Below the pieces are notes generated by a model that had not been told where the DNA came from, made no database searches, and worked only from the letters and a program-made list of their open reading frames with translations. A stretch of DNA of 64,000 nucleotides from Capillidium heterosporum (Eukaryota; Entomophthoromycota; Entomophthoromycetes; Entomophthorales; Capillidiaceae), in assembly GCA_016630905.1 (NCBI GenBank), contig WBMQ01000010.1, forward strand, positions 1,488,001-1,552,000, given 5' to 3'. Both the position numbers and the translations under genes were made by a program. Below, piece by piece: positions 44,293 through 57,523 of this stretch; position 1 is the first letter of the stretch, and every line of letters starts with the position of its first letter.

Positions 44293-45813
44293 CCTTACTT
44301 TTATTTTACTATTGGGCTTGTAGAGTGATACTTTTGTTTTTTGGATCTATTAATAAAATTTGTTGGATTTTGTTTTAGATATATGTTTCATAAATATATT
44401 AAAGGATAAAGGCGTAGTTTATCTAGGAGTTAATATATAACTGAGTTTTGATATGTATCCTATCTCTAGAATTTCCCAGACTTATTAGGTATTTAGCTTT
44501 TAAGATTTTGGCTTATGAAGTGGAGCTTGTTACTTAACTTCATCTCCATTGTTGATATGATTTTATAGAGACCTGTCCAAAAGAAATCTATAAACCTATA
44601 TGAAGCTATAATTTAAATTAAAGTAATATCGAAGGAGATGAGTGGGATATATGAAAAAATATGTTTTGTTTGGGAGAATAGAATGCTTTTGCCAGAAACT
44701 ATTGTGTTAAGTTTATGAGAAAAATAAGTGATGTGAAGCATTGGGCTTTGACTGGACTAGCACAGTGTTTTGATTAATAACTTTGGTATACTTGGATTAG
44801 AAAGGTATACTAACTTGGATATTAGATGGCTAGTACTGGTCAATAAGTTTAGGATAAGGCTTAGTAGTGATTATATCATCAAAGCCAAGGATTTCCTGCC
44901 TTTTTGGGTGCGGCATAATGTTTTGAAAGGCAGAGCTAAAATGCCAACAGTTTAAATAAGTTTCCTCCATTTCCACAAAGCTGAAAAGCATAGATTTAGG
45001 CTAGGATATTAGTAGCTATGTTATACAAGTGTTTAGCAGTATCACTGCTATTTTTAGCAATTATTTGGACCTGATTCCCTAGCCAGTACTTTTCCCATCA
45101 CCTATTCCTCCATAGCCTTTTTCTAATAGGTCTAGTAACACCAACATCTCAAAACCCAATACCAAGATACTGGGTCAAATCGGGATTTAGAGGTTGGAGT
45201 TTATGAGTCAAATAAATGGCACTGTATTTCAGCACCAAATTCCAATTGCCAAAGAAAATAAACCGGAAATATATTTTGCAGTTGGTTATCAACCCAATTC
45301 GCTCTTCCCCCGATTTCCGTAAAATTAGACCGAGCGCAAACAAGTTTTTCCACCAAACCCTTGATTTATCAGGTTAAACGTGGAAGATGATAACATCAAA
45401 TCTGATAAAATCCGGAATTGGATAATAGAATCGAATGGTTTTGTTGGAAATAAACTTCCCCTATCCAATCTATTTTAAGAATACAGTGCTTTCATTTAAC
45501 TTTCAGGAATAGGATGGCAGTTCTTTATCCGCTACTGAAGCTGGTGGATAAACAATTGTCAAGTTCTCTAAATTGTTTGGGGAGCATTGGAGCTATAAAA
45601 GCATTAAAGAGTCCCCCAAATCGAGCTTCAAATCTCAATACCTGACCAATCGCTTTATTCGAAACGCGCTTTGATAATCAAACACCTTTTACCCCATCCA
45701 AATTTATAAACCCTTCCAAAGTTTACTAACTTTACTTCTTTTTATTAATCGGATATAAAAAGTTGAACTCAGTTGCATATAGAAGAGAGCTACTATCAGA
45801 TAACAACTTCAAG
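44293..45813. other. Intergenic region upstream of P450 reductase gene
   Basis: About 1.5 kb with no supportable gene. The right part is likely the reductase promoter, ending at the probable leader intron. Confidence 0.55.
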
Positions 45814-45895
45814 GTAATATTTTAGTTCATTCAGCCTGTAGTATAAATAGACACACTTATCTCGGTATACTAAACGCTTGTTTTTTATTCTATAG
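45814..45895 (+). other. Probable 5'-leader intron of the P450 reductase gene
   Basis: A GTAATA donor after 'caag' and a 'ttctatag' acceptor two bases before the start codon enclose 82 nt with a TACTAAAC branch site. This places an intron directly before the ATG. Inference from splice signals only. Confidence 0.5.
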
Positions 45896-45897
45896 CC

Positions 45898-48030
45898 ATG
45901 GAAACAGCAACAACTGACTACTTTTCGTTACTATTTAACGAAACCTACATCCTAACCGGGCTAGTAATAGCTTGTGCTCTATACATATTCCGTGATAACC
46001 TCTTCCCCGCCAAATCGGAGCCAGTCAAGAGCGACAAGTCCAAGGTCCAAAAGCCTAAAGAGACCCGCAACATAATCGAAAAGATGGAGCAGACCCAGTC
46101 CAACGTCGTTATATTTTTCGGATCTCAGACCGGTACCGCCGAAGACTACGCCAACCGCCTCTCCAAGGAAGGTAAACAGCGTTTTGGTCTCACTTGCCTC
46201 GTTGCCGATATCGAGAACTACGATATGGACGTCTTGGACACCTTCCCCAGCGACTACTTTGCCATTTTCGTCTTAGCTACCTACGGTGAAGGCGAGCCTA
46301 CCGATAACGCTAACGAGTTCTACCATATGATTGTCGGCCAGGAGGAGGCCATGTTCTCGGCTGGATCACTTACCCATGACGAAAAGCCTTTAAAGAGCTT
46401 ACGCTACTCTATGTTTGGACTCGGAAACCGTACTTATGAATACTTCAATGCCGCTGCTATCCGCATTGATGCTTCGTTGACTGCCTTTGGTGCTCAACGT
46501 GTCGGTGATGTTGGTCTTGGTGACGACGATGCCAGCCTCGAAGACGACTTTATTAACTGGAAGGAGGTTGCCTGGGAGAACATCTGTAACGTTATGGGTG
46601 TCAAGTTTGTCGAAGCTGCTAGTCAGATCACTGTATCTACTTTGAAGATCCATGAATTCAGCCACGAGACCGTCAAGTCTGAAGAACTACACACTGGTGA
46701 GCTGCACGACAAAACCGCTATAAATAACGGATCAATTGTCTACGATACCAAATATCCATTCGTTGCCCCCGTCAAGGTCACCCGCGAGCTCTACAAGGGC
46801 GGAGATCGTAGCTGCATCCACTTGGAAGTTGATCTGGCCGACTCTGGCATCCAGTATACCACCGGCGACCACATTGGTATCTGGGCCACCAATCCTGAGG
46901 ACCAAGTTCAACTCTTTGCCAAGGCCTTTGGCATTGAATCCAAGTTGGACACCGTCATCTCTATCGACAGCTTAGATATCCGTCAGACCAAAAAGCCTTT
47001 CCCCTCGCCCACCACCTACGCCTCCCTTTTACATTACTACGCCGATATCTGCTCCGCTCCCTCCCGTCAATTCCTAGGTCAACTCATCCCCTATGTCAAG
47101 AGTCCCCAAGCTTCAGAGTGGCTCAAGCCTTTGGCCAATGACCCCGACCGTTACCAGATGGAAATACTCAACTGCCGCTTCACCTCAGCCGAACTCTTCC
47201 TCAAGATCCAGCAGCTGGAACAAGATGTTGAACCTGAGAACCGTTCTACTATCCCCCTCAACTTGACTTTGGAGAATTTGGGCCGCCTTATGCCCCGTTA
47301 TTACTCCATCAGTTCCTCCAACTTGGTTCACCCCACCACCGTCCACGTCACTGCTTCCGTCTTGGAGTTCAGCCCTAGCCACGACTCCAGTCGTAAAGTC
47401 AAAGGTCTGTTCACCAACTTTTTACTGGCTGCTCACCGCCTTTTGACTGGTGCTCCATCCGACACTGCCTATCAGTTCAACAATGTCCAAAATGAAGGTG
47501 ATGCCATCAGTTTGCAGCTACCTATTTACATCCGCAAGTCGAACTTCCGCCTACCCCGCGCTGCTGAGGTACCCGTCATTATGATTGGTCCCGGTACTGG
47601 TGTCGCTCCCTTCCGTGGCTTCGTCCAGGAGCGTGCTCAGCTCAGCAAGGAGGGTAAGCAAGTCGGACCTACTGTACTCTTTTTCGGTTGCCGTCACTCT
47701 GATCAAGACTTTATGTACCAAGATGAACTCGAGTCTCAGATTCAATCCATCCCCGAAGGTCAATTGTTTACCGCCTTCTCACGCCAAGGTCCCAACAAGG
47801 TCTATGTCCAGCATCTACTTAAGGAGAATCGGGAACGTATGTGGGAACTTATCCATGAGAAGCAGGCCTCTATTTACGTATGTGGAGATGCTAAGCATAT
47901 GGCTAAGGATGTCAACAGTGAATTTGTGGATATGGCAGTTGAATTGGGCGGTATGAGTTCTGAAGAGGCCAATGCCTATGTCAAGAAGCTGAGGGCGCAG
48001 TCTAGGTACCAGGAGGATGTATGGTCGTAA
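45898..48030 (+). CDS. NADPH–cytochrome P450 reductase
   Basis: Intronless coding region of 710 residues, normal for the family. A single N-terminal membrane anchor is seen at about residues 17–31 ('ILTGLVIACALYIF'). The FMN domain follows: 'VVIFFGSQTGTAEDYANRL', 'TYGEGEPTDNA', 'FGLGNRTYEYFNAA'. The FAD domain has 'PRYYSISSS'. The NADPH domain has 'MIGPGTGVAPFRGFVQER', 'FGCRHSDQDFMYQDEL' and 'VCGDAKHMAKDV', and the C-terminus ends D-V-W-S with the conserved Trp. It passes electrons from NADPH to P450s (for example sterol 14-alpha-demethylase) at the ER membrane. Codons are C-ending, suggesting high expression. Confidence 0.96.
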   Translation: METATTDYFSLLFNETYILTGLVIACALYIFRDNLFPAKSEPVKSDKSKVQKPKETRNIIEKMEQTQSNVVIFFGSQTGTAEDYANRLSKEGKQRFGLTCLVADIENYDMDVLDTFPSDYFAIFVLATYGEGEPTDNANEFYHMIVGQEEAMFSAGSLTHDEKPLKSLRYSMFGLGNRTYEYFNAAAIRIDASLTAFGAQRVGDVGLGDDDASLEDDFINWKEVAWENICNVMGVKFVEAASQITVSTLKIHEFSHETVKSEELHTGELHDKTAINNGSIVYDTKYPFVAPVKVTRELYKGGDRSCIHLEVDLADSGIQYTTGDHIGIWATNPEDQVQLFAKAFGIESKLDTVISIDSLDIRQTKKPFPSPTTYASLLHYYADICSAPSRQFLGQLIPYVKSPQASEWLKPLANDPDRYQMEILNCRFTSAELFLKIQQLEQDVEPENRSTIPLNLTLENLGRLMPRYYSISSSNLVHPTTVHVTASVLEFSPSHDSSRKVKGLFTNFLLAAHRLLTGAPSDTAYQFNNVQNEGDAISLQLPIYIRKSNFRLPRAAEVPVIMIGPGTGVAPFRGFVQERAQLSKEGKQVGPTVLFFGCRHSDQDFMYQDELESQIQSIPEGQLFTAFSRQGPNKVYVQHLLKENRERMWELIHEKQASIYVCGDAKHMAKDVNSEFVDMAVELGGMSSEEANAYVKKLRAQSRYQEDVWS

Positions 48031-50654
<2,624 letters not shown>

Positions 50655-51116
50655 TTAAAGATCTTGCAGACTTATTGGATTTGAGTTTAAGCTGTAGGAA
50701 AGTTTATATTTTAGAGTATCTATAAGTGTATACTATCTTGAAGTGATATTGTATATTTTATTTTGTCTACACTTGGCTTTTAAACTAAATGCTGAGAATA
50801 TACCGCTGAAAGCAATTTCAATCAAGCTATAAATTAACTATACTATAACAATTTAAAGTTATGCTCAAAGACACTAATTAAAAGTATTAAACAAACACTT
50901 TTATTGAAGTAACCAAACCTACCACAGTAAAGCTTAGCTCTATCTATTAGATCGATATCAGTAGCCTAACGTTTCTAAAACTCCTCCTTATAAACATCTG
51001 CATACCAAGCACCACACAGATACTTCATTCATACCGATTTTTAGCTCTGCGTCACTACCAAGCTTTTGTTATTGCTATAGCAAGACTCATGAACCCTGTA
51101 CCCAGATCTAGCCAAA
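50655..51116. other. Intergenic region between convergent genes
   Basis: About 0.46 kb; 3' ends of GluRS and the SET gene only. Confidence 0.55.
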
Positions 51117-53672
51117 CTACCATCTGGGGGTCTTGACCAATCTCGTAGATTTACGCTTCACAGCTACACCTTCCTTTACCAAAGCTTCACTTGTTGTACT
51201 GCCATTAATTACGTTGACTTTGGTCGATTTAACTTTAGTAGTAGTGACCAAGGACTTATCTATACGTTCACTTGAATTTTGAGTCGCCACCACCTTTAAA
51301 ATCTGTTGGGGTAGGATCCAGCGTCGCACATCGGTACCATTCAGCAGGACTCTATAATAAAACCCAGGCCCTAGCTCAAAAACACCCAATTGCACCTGAA
51401 CATCCACTAATCTGATATCGATAATCTTAGCCAAAAGGTGACTGAAACCCTCGGTAGGAAATTCAGCCTCAATGCTGTCGTTCGATTTTGCAGGTAAATT
51501 TGATCATCTGATTTTTGAACTCCAGCTCCCGATCCTGTAATAACTGAGCTTCCTGGATACCATCCAATGCGATACGACGCTTCCTTTTATGTGCTTGGTC
51601 GTCAGAGTTGTTGTAAGCTTGTGCCAGGATCTCAGTTGCGTTCGGCGATAAAGGTAGATGCCCACTTGCTCCAAATGAAGTCGGGAGGTGGTAAGCCACT
51701 TTGATGGTAGGAAATGGCCTCCCGGACACCAGGCAAATCGACAAAGTTGAAAACGGAGTGGGCAACCGAGTTCCACACTTCGTCAAACGGGATGCATTGG
51801 TAAGTACCCCTCAATTCCACCAAGCAGTACTGCCGCGTATCTAGGAACTTCACTAATAGATATCGGGTTGGATCAGGGTTGTTGTGCATCTTGAACTTCT
51901 CAACCTCGTTATGCGGGACCACTATTCCTAACCAGGGGCAGGGGAGCTGTATAGTCGTCAGGCTCGATCCATACTAAGTCACGTTCGGTTCCATCGCCGG
52001 CATACTGGTTGCATGGAGATGCGCTGCGACCAAGGTTGTGGGCTATCCAGCCGGTCAACAACAATTTCGCCAGACTGAGAACTGGACCCTGTTGATTCGA
52101 TGGAGACGATAGTTGAGATTGGCGTCCCGTTGGACCCAGTCAAAGCCGGCTCGCTGATTAAATCATGGCTCGGCAGTTGGTTGGTCTTCATCAAGGTAGC
52201 TAAAATTAGACTGAAGGTGTCAAACTCATTCACCGGCTTGCGGTGGGGCCATGGTTGGTGGAAAATTGAAGCGTGGTGATGACATCGATCACAAAGTGTC
52301 GTTATTACGCTAGTTCTACTTTTCACCGATTCGGATCCTTCAGTCGATATGAAAGTGCGATGTTGGAGGCTTAGTTTGGAAATGTTGTTGCACCACAGGC
52401 ACCCTCCAGCTAGATTTAAAAGTGGCAAGTTGGAAGATGATTTCTTGCTGATAAACTCATTAGTTGTTGATTCAAATTGAAGGTTCACCAACTGGAATGG
52501 GAAGTCCAACTTTTCAGTCTCTAGCTTGATTAGGTGGCTCAAGTTGGGCTTGCGGTAGAGTGGTTGGATGCGAAGTTGTTGCGAACGTCCTTCGATGCTG
52601 GGTACGAAAGGAAAGTTAAATCCAAGCTTCGGCCGAAGCTCCAGCTCAGCTAAGTAAAGTTAATGTTTAGTTGGTAGAATTAAAGTACCTTTGGCTTTGG
52701 CTTCATCATCTTTCACCTTTCGATCCCTCAAAGAATAACCTTTTGCTCTGGGCATCGCTTTTTGGTCTTCATCGCTAACGCTATTTTTACTAAACTATAG
52801 TAAGTACAAAACTAACTAAAATTTACTTTTTGCAAGTTGTACACAAGCAACTCCTGTTGTTGCTATCAAAGTAGTTGGGCCCGTAACTAACCGTTATCTC
52901 ACTCCCGAACTTGATATCCTTGATGACCTTGAATTTGACGCTCTTGCTGTTGAAATTGTAGAACTCAACGCTAGGATCACAGTCATGGTTGACGAACCTG
53001 GCTGGTCCCAATAGTAAGATAACTTTGTTCTGGCTACTTTTGGTCATAACCGAGAAGTTTTGTTGAGCACCTTCCAGCTGAATGAGTTGTTCTTGGTTGA
53101 GATAGGGGTACCAACCAACTAGATGGTCCAAGGTCTCTCCTTTTTGGAAGTCGCGGGTTGCCAATATGCAAGCTTGCTTGAAGTTCGAAGTGGCTTGGGG
53201 AGTAGGTAGCGAGTCGTATTGGTGAGTCTGGCATATCTCAAATCCAGCATCGTGCCTGTATACGGACAGGTATCTTCCCACATGACTAAATTAAATAAGT
53301 TAGATACATTTTTAATATATATACTCTTTGAAATCGGTGTAGTACTCCTGGTAGGGCTGTAAGCCGATGACCTTCTCCGCAATTCTATAGAAAGCATAAG
53401 CTGAAGTCTACTAAATGTGCAACTTTAAAACCTGTTCCTTGACCTCTTTGAACTTTGCTCGTTCCAATGTCAAGCTAGCTACCAACCCTTTCAACTTGTT
53501 GACGTTGTCCATACTAACCTTCTTCATTAGTTTGAATTCGGGCTGGAACTTTCGAGTTGGGAAACCATAGCCCCAACTTCTCAATAAGAAGCTGGTTGAG
53601 GGCATCGTCGATAACTGCCATAGGTAGGACCTTGGTGTTGGTGGTGGCCTTGGCTTTGTCCTTGGAACCCAT
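51117..53672 (-). CDS. Set9/SUV4-20-like SET-domain histone methyltransferase with PWWP-like region, frame disrupted
   Basis: Minus strand. Well-supported exons are 53407–53325, 53285–52827 and 52789–52689, then one from 52649 on; introns of 37–39 nt. The SET core has 'LGPARFVNHDCDPS', 'IKFGSEITVSYGPNYF' and a Cys-rich 'CLCTTC' post-SET tail, as in Set9 enzymes that methylate histone H4 Lys20. 'FKDHVGRYLSVYRHDAGFEI' matches the conserved pre-SET segment. Further on, a PWWP-like module is read across frames: 'DLVWIEPDDY', then 'PWLGIVVPHNEVEKF', 'YLLVKFLDTRQYCLVEL'. A basic tail ends at 51117. As given, the frame must change about five times outside the SET core, each time by skipping one base. 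The gene is therefore decayed, mis-sequenced or mis-modelled by me. The start ATG at 53672 and the first exon are uncertain. Confidence 0.7.
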
Positions 53673-56600
53673 CACTATATCGTACAGCTAACTGCTTGTT
53701 GAAATGTAAAGTTGAAAGGCTGCACTTGGAAATTATTCTATCTAGATTTTTGTTCTGGATGAGTTTAGTTTAGTAAGGTATCCAATTAGGTATAACTGCT
53801 ATTTTCGGGGTTGGAGTCTAAGTTAGGGAGTTTGGAAATAGAGTTTTGCTAGGTGATGTTGCGGACTTGGGTAAAATTTCTCCATTGTCCGGTCCACCTG
53901 TATCTAGCTATAGTTTAGGTAGTAAAGGTGCTATAGTTCAAGGCCAAATATATGGTGTCACTCAAAATTTATCATTAAAGGTGGCTATAGAGTATTACGA
54001 ATCTGACGCTGTTGTTTTTACGAAGCCTATAAATTCCACTTTTATACCTGTTCAAAGTTTAAACATTATATATATATCGTTTAAAAACTGGCTGCAGTAT
54101 TGTTTAGTATATGTTTCTTCAGTATTTCATTTTTCAAATTTATGATATTATCCGTTTCATTAGTTTACTGATGAATGGTATCAAAACGATTAATATTGTT
54201 TCTACAATCTAAATACTATATATAATACTAAGGTATAGTCACAAAGCTGAGAACTTGGGATTTACTGATAAGTAAATACACTATCTATCAGCTAATATAA
54301 TTCTTTAGCAAACTTGTATAGGAAAATTATATTACACATTGAAGCGATTTTGAAAGTCATTTTAGCTAGAGCTTAGACACAATATCCTACAATAAAGGCT
54401 ATAAAGCTAATAAAAAGTAAAAAAGGTGCTAAATTGAGGCACTATAGAAATATGGACTTGAAGGCTTGGTCTAATTTCAATTTTATAAAGCTTTCTTTTA
54501 TTTCCAAAAAGCTAGGATTAGATCTAAAATGTTGGATACTAGTAGCCTAAGTAGTCAGGACTGGAATGAATTTTAAGGATGGAGGTGAGCTACTCTTGGC
54601 TTGAAATTATCTGTCAAGTTACAAGCTTTTCTTCAGATAGAAGTTTAGTATAGCCTAAGTAATATTTCTCTAGCTTTCTCATAACCCACATAGTTATAGC
54701 TATAAGGCTTTCTATGGCTGTGATTGTTAGTAGGGCCATAATAATTGGTTTTGATAGCATTTCAATCCTTAAAATGGCTTTTTAAGGTGATTTTACAGCC
54801 TGTATAATTGCAAGTAGGATAGCTTCGTACAAGATCTTACTTTGTGGCTATATCTTTTTTTAGCTGAAGGTTCTATTTTTGCTGATATTGGTTTTCCTAG
54901 TTGGGTCTTGAAGGAAATTGAGAATTAGGGACTAGATGCCTTAGCTTAGATTACTTACCTTTAAAAGTTAATTTGAAATATTAGACTTGAAAATAGTAGT
55001 ATTGAATAGCTGATGTTAAAGGGAAAGAGGAAGAGATAAAGATAGGTGGTAATAATTACAAAGATAATAAGTATCCTCCAATATTTCTTTTCATTTTTCG
55101 AATTGTCAAGTTGGATTTGCATTTACAGGCTACCTATATGCCTTTACTCCCAATTGGAAACTGTAACTATTATTGTTCTTCAATGTTTAAAAAAATGATA
55201 TTCACTTAGAATAGTTAGTTTTTAATAGATTGATGGATTAACTTTTAAAAGCAAATCAAAGAAAAATGATTGCTATAGACACTTTAGTAAATAGTTTAGT
55301 GCATTTTTATTAGAAAGGTTGGATGATAATTTACAAGCTTATAAAATTTTCTGGATTATTTACTAAAGTATTTATAGCAATTTTACATTTTTGGTAGATT
55401 TCTATTGAAGCTTTAACACTGAAGGATTTAACATGTATCAACAAAATAATGATTTTGAAATGGAAATATATACATATAGAATAAGGTAAGCTGAAATATA
55501 GCTGTTTAAAAATATTATGTGCAAAAAGGCAATCTATATCAAAATACATTTCAGTTTAAGAAATTAATCTTAAAATATGATTCTTGAAAAGCCCAGCATC
55601 TTCCTTAAAACTGATGAAGTAATAGAAGTACTATTAGCATACAGTGATATCTCATAATTGCGTTGGGCACTAGAAGCAGGCAATTCAACTTTATAAATTT
55701 GAAATTGGCATGCAGTTGGTTAATGACGTTGCCTCTGCAGCCCATTATTAATCGGTGATAGTATGATATATATACTAATCAGAATTAAGCCACTGGACTT
55801 GGCTTCCAATAACTACTTGGTGAAGAAGACTATTGCATTTGGAATCCATCTTTAGGTCCCATCAAAACTCAATAACGTAGTTGCCATTTAAATAGTTGAT
55901 AACTTGGCATTTGAAATCGTCGATATGGGCTAAAGCTAGCCTTTAAGTTTAGCTTACAAAGGCTGGCTTGGGAAGATCAAGATGGAGGGATGTAAGGTTC
56001 CCATTAAACTGCCCAACTATCTTATATAGATATGTTTATAATGAACTGTAATGAACTTATGTGGCTGGATATAGTATACAATTGGTAATGTAGGCATTTT
56101 TTCAGAGAATATGGTTTGGACTAGGCTAGCTTAGAATGCCTGGTAATGGCTTCCATGCCTACTTCTTGTAGAAACAAAACTAGCTTTAGAGCCATTATAG
56201 TTAGTAATTGAGAAATTGACCCTTTATTTATACATCGAAACTTTCACTATTAACCTATAGTTTCTTTTACTTTTTAATCTGTAGATGATGTTGAAAAGTT
56301 TTCAAAGATGGAAGGGTTTACTATTTATTGTCTGTCGATTTGTAACCCGTAGCCAACACTGGAAAGCTATACTTGGTTATATATGCAGTGAGATTTAAAT
56401 AAAGTGATTTACATATTTTAATTACAAGTGTGGAATTCTATAACAAAGTTGTTGAAATTTTTGTATAAAGACCATCATCGATATAAATTGGAGATCTCTT
56501 CTTCTCCACATATTCCTATCTATTGGAATGGAGTACAGGCAAACCAGGATAGCTATAACTCCAAAACGAACTAGCTAAATCTCAATTGGAATTATTTTAT

Positions 56601-56735
56601 GGGTTATCGAATTCTCATTTACTTGTTTAAGCTTAAAATACGATATTAAGGTAATTAAATAGTGTGGGAACAATATTGGTATTTGGAGATCCCATTTCAG
56701 ATTAATTGGATTGGATTTTATACCTGTTTCTAACC
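53673..56735. other. 3 kb gene-poor region
   Basis: Between the SET gene and the secreted-protein gene. Composition is moderately AT-rich, with many transitions and broken frames around 54240–55000 that look like a degraded element, but I could not identify one. A short frame at 53846–54145 lies in the divergent position but has no domain or bias. No RNA gene seen. Confidence 0.5.
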
Positions 56736-56743
56736 TATATAAA
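56736..56743 (+). promoter_or_regulatory. TATA box of the secreted-protein gene
   Basis: TATATAAA 46 nt before the ATG at 56789. It lies downstream of the earlier in-frame ATG at 56711, which argues that translation starts at 56789. Confidence 0.5.
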
Positions 56744-56788
56744 GGCTACATCTCATCTTTTAACTTCAAATCCAACTACAAAGAAAAT

Positions 56789-57523
56789 ATGCTATCCAAA
56801 CTTCCACTATTCCTCTTACTTATTGGCCCCATCCTATCCGAATACTGTATCTTCAAGTATGTACGACGTCAGACCCCAAGGAACGCCAACCTACGTAGTA
56901 AATCCTGCTACTGGTCCCAATTGGATATCCAAGAGTGCGCAACAACATCCAACCAACTATTTGATTACTTGGAAGGGAGCACTGGCTCCAACTTCAACTT
57001 AGAAAGCTGCGAACATGACCACGACAAACATATATTCAGTGGTGGAAACGAATTTAGTGACTTTGAACAACAGTGCAATAGATTAGGTGGGTCTACTTCA
57101 ATCAAGTTGGACCCTGACAGTAAATGCCACCCCAAAGCTAGTGATAAGGAGCTGGAAATACTACCGGGTAGGAACTACATCGTCAAAGGGTTGGATTCGA
57201 ATAAGTTTTGGCACGGATACTTGGCGAATGTAGGTGATAAAGTGGTAGGTGGAGATGATCCCTCCGATATCTCGTTCAGTTCGAAGCAAACTAGTGAGGG
57301 TGCTAAGTTTGTGTACTTGCCTGATGGAGCTATGGGTTTCGATAAAAATAGGGTTGTAGTGATTGATAAGGAGCCTACTTCTTTGTTTACTGTTGTGAAG
57401 GTTGAAGCGAAGGCTTATGTATTTAAGGTACACGATCAGGATCTTTACGTTCAGGATACGGAAACTGGGTTCGTGGTGGGTGAGGGGATAGATGCAGCGG
57501 CTAAGTTTACATATTCGTTATAA
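56789..57523 (+). CDS. Secreted protein of unknown function
   Basis: 244 residues from the ATG at 56789, chosen because it begins a good signal peptide ('MLSKLPLFLLLIGPILSEYC') and lies downstream of a TATA box. An in-frame ATG at 56711 would add 26 residues and bury the signal. The N-terminal half contains six cysteines, including the early 'YCIFKYVRR' and 'SKSCYWSQLDIQECA', and 'LESCEHDHDKH'. The C-terminal half is Cys-free, Gly/Val/Asp-rich and probably all-beta ('YIVKGLDSNKFWHGYLANVG', 'QDLYVQDTETGFVVGEG'). I recognise no family. Intronless. Extracellular or wall location is inferred. Confidence 0.75.
   Translation: MLSKLPLFLLLIGPILSEYCIFKYVRRQTPRNANLRSKSCYWSQLDIQECATTSNQLFDYLEGSTGSNFNLESCEHDHDKHIFSGGNEFSDFEQQCNRLGGSTSIKLDPDSKCHPKASDKELEILPGRNYIVKGLDSNKFWHGYLANVGDKVVGGDDPSDISFSSKQTSEGAKFVYLPDGAMGFDKNRVVVIDKEPTSLFTVVKVEAKAYVFKVHDQDLYVQDTETGFVVGEGIDAAAKFTYSL

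Noticed and set aside
53846-54145. 99-codon frame divergent from the SET gene
   Set aside because: Internal part looks slightly protein-like but ends in AT-rich nonsense and has no recognisable domain or introns that extend it.
53846-55000. Degraded retroelement around 54.2–55.0 kb
   Set aside because: Frames are broken and no reverse transcriptase, integrase or terminal repeat motif could be recognised in either strand.
56711-56788. Upstream in-frame ATG extending the secreted protein by 26 residues
   Set aside because: A TATA box lies downstream of it and the extension would place the signal peptide internally.
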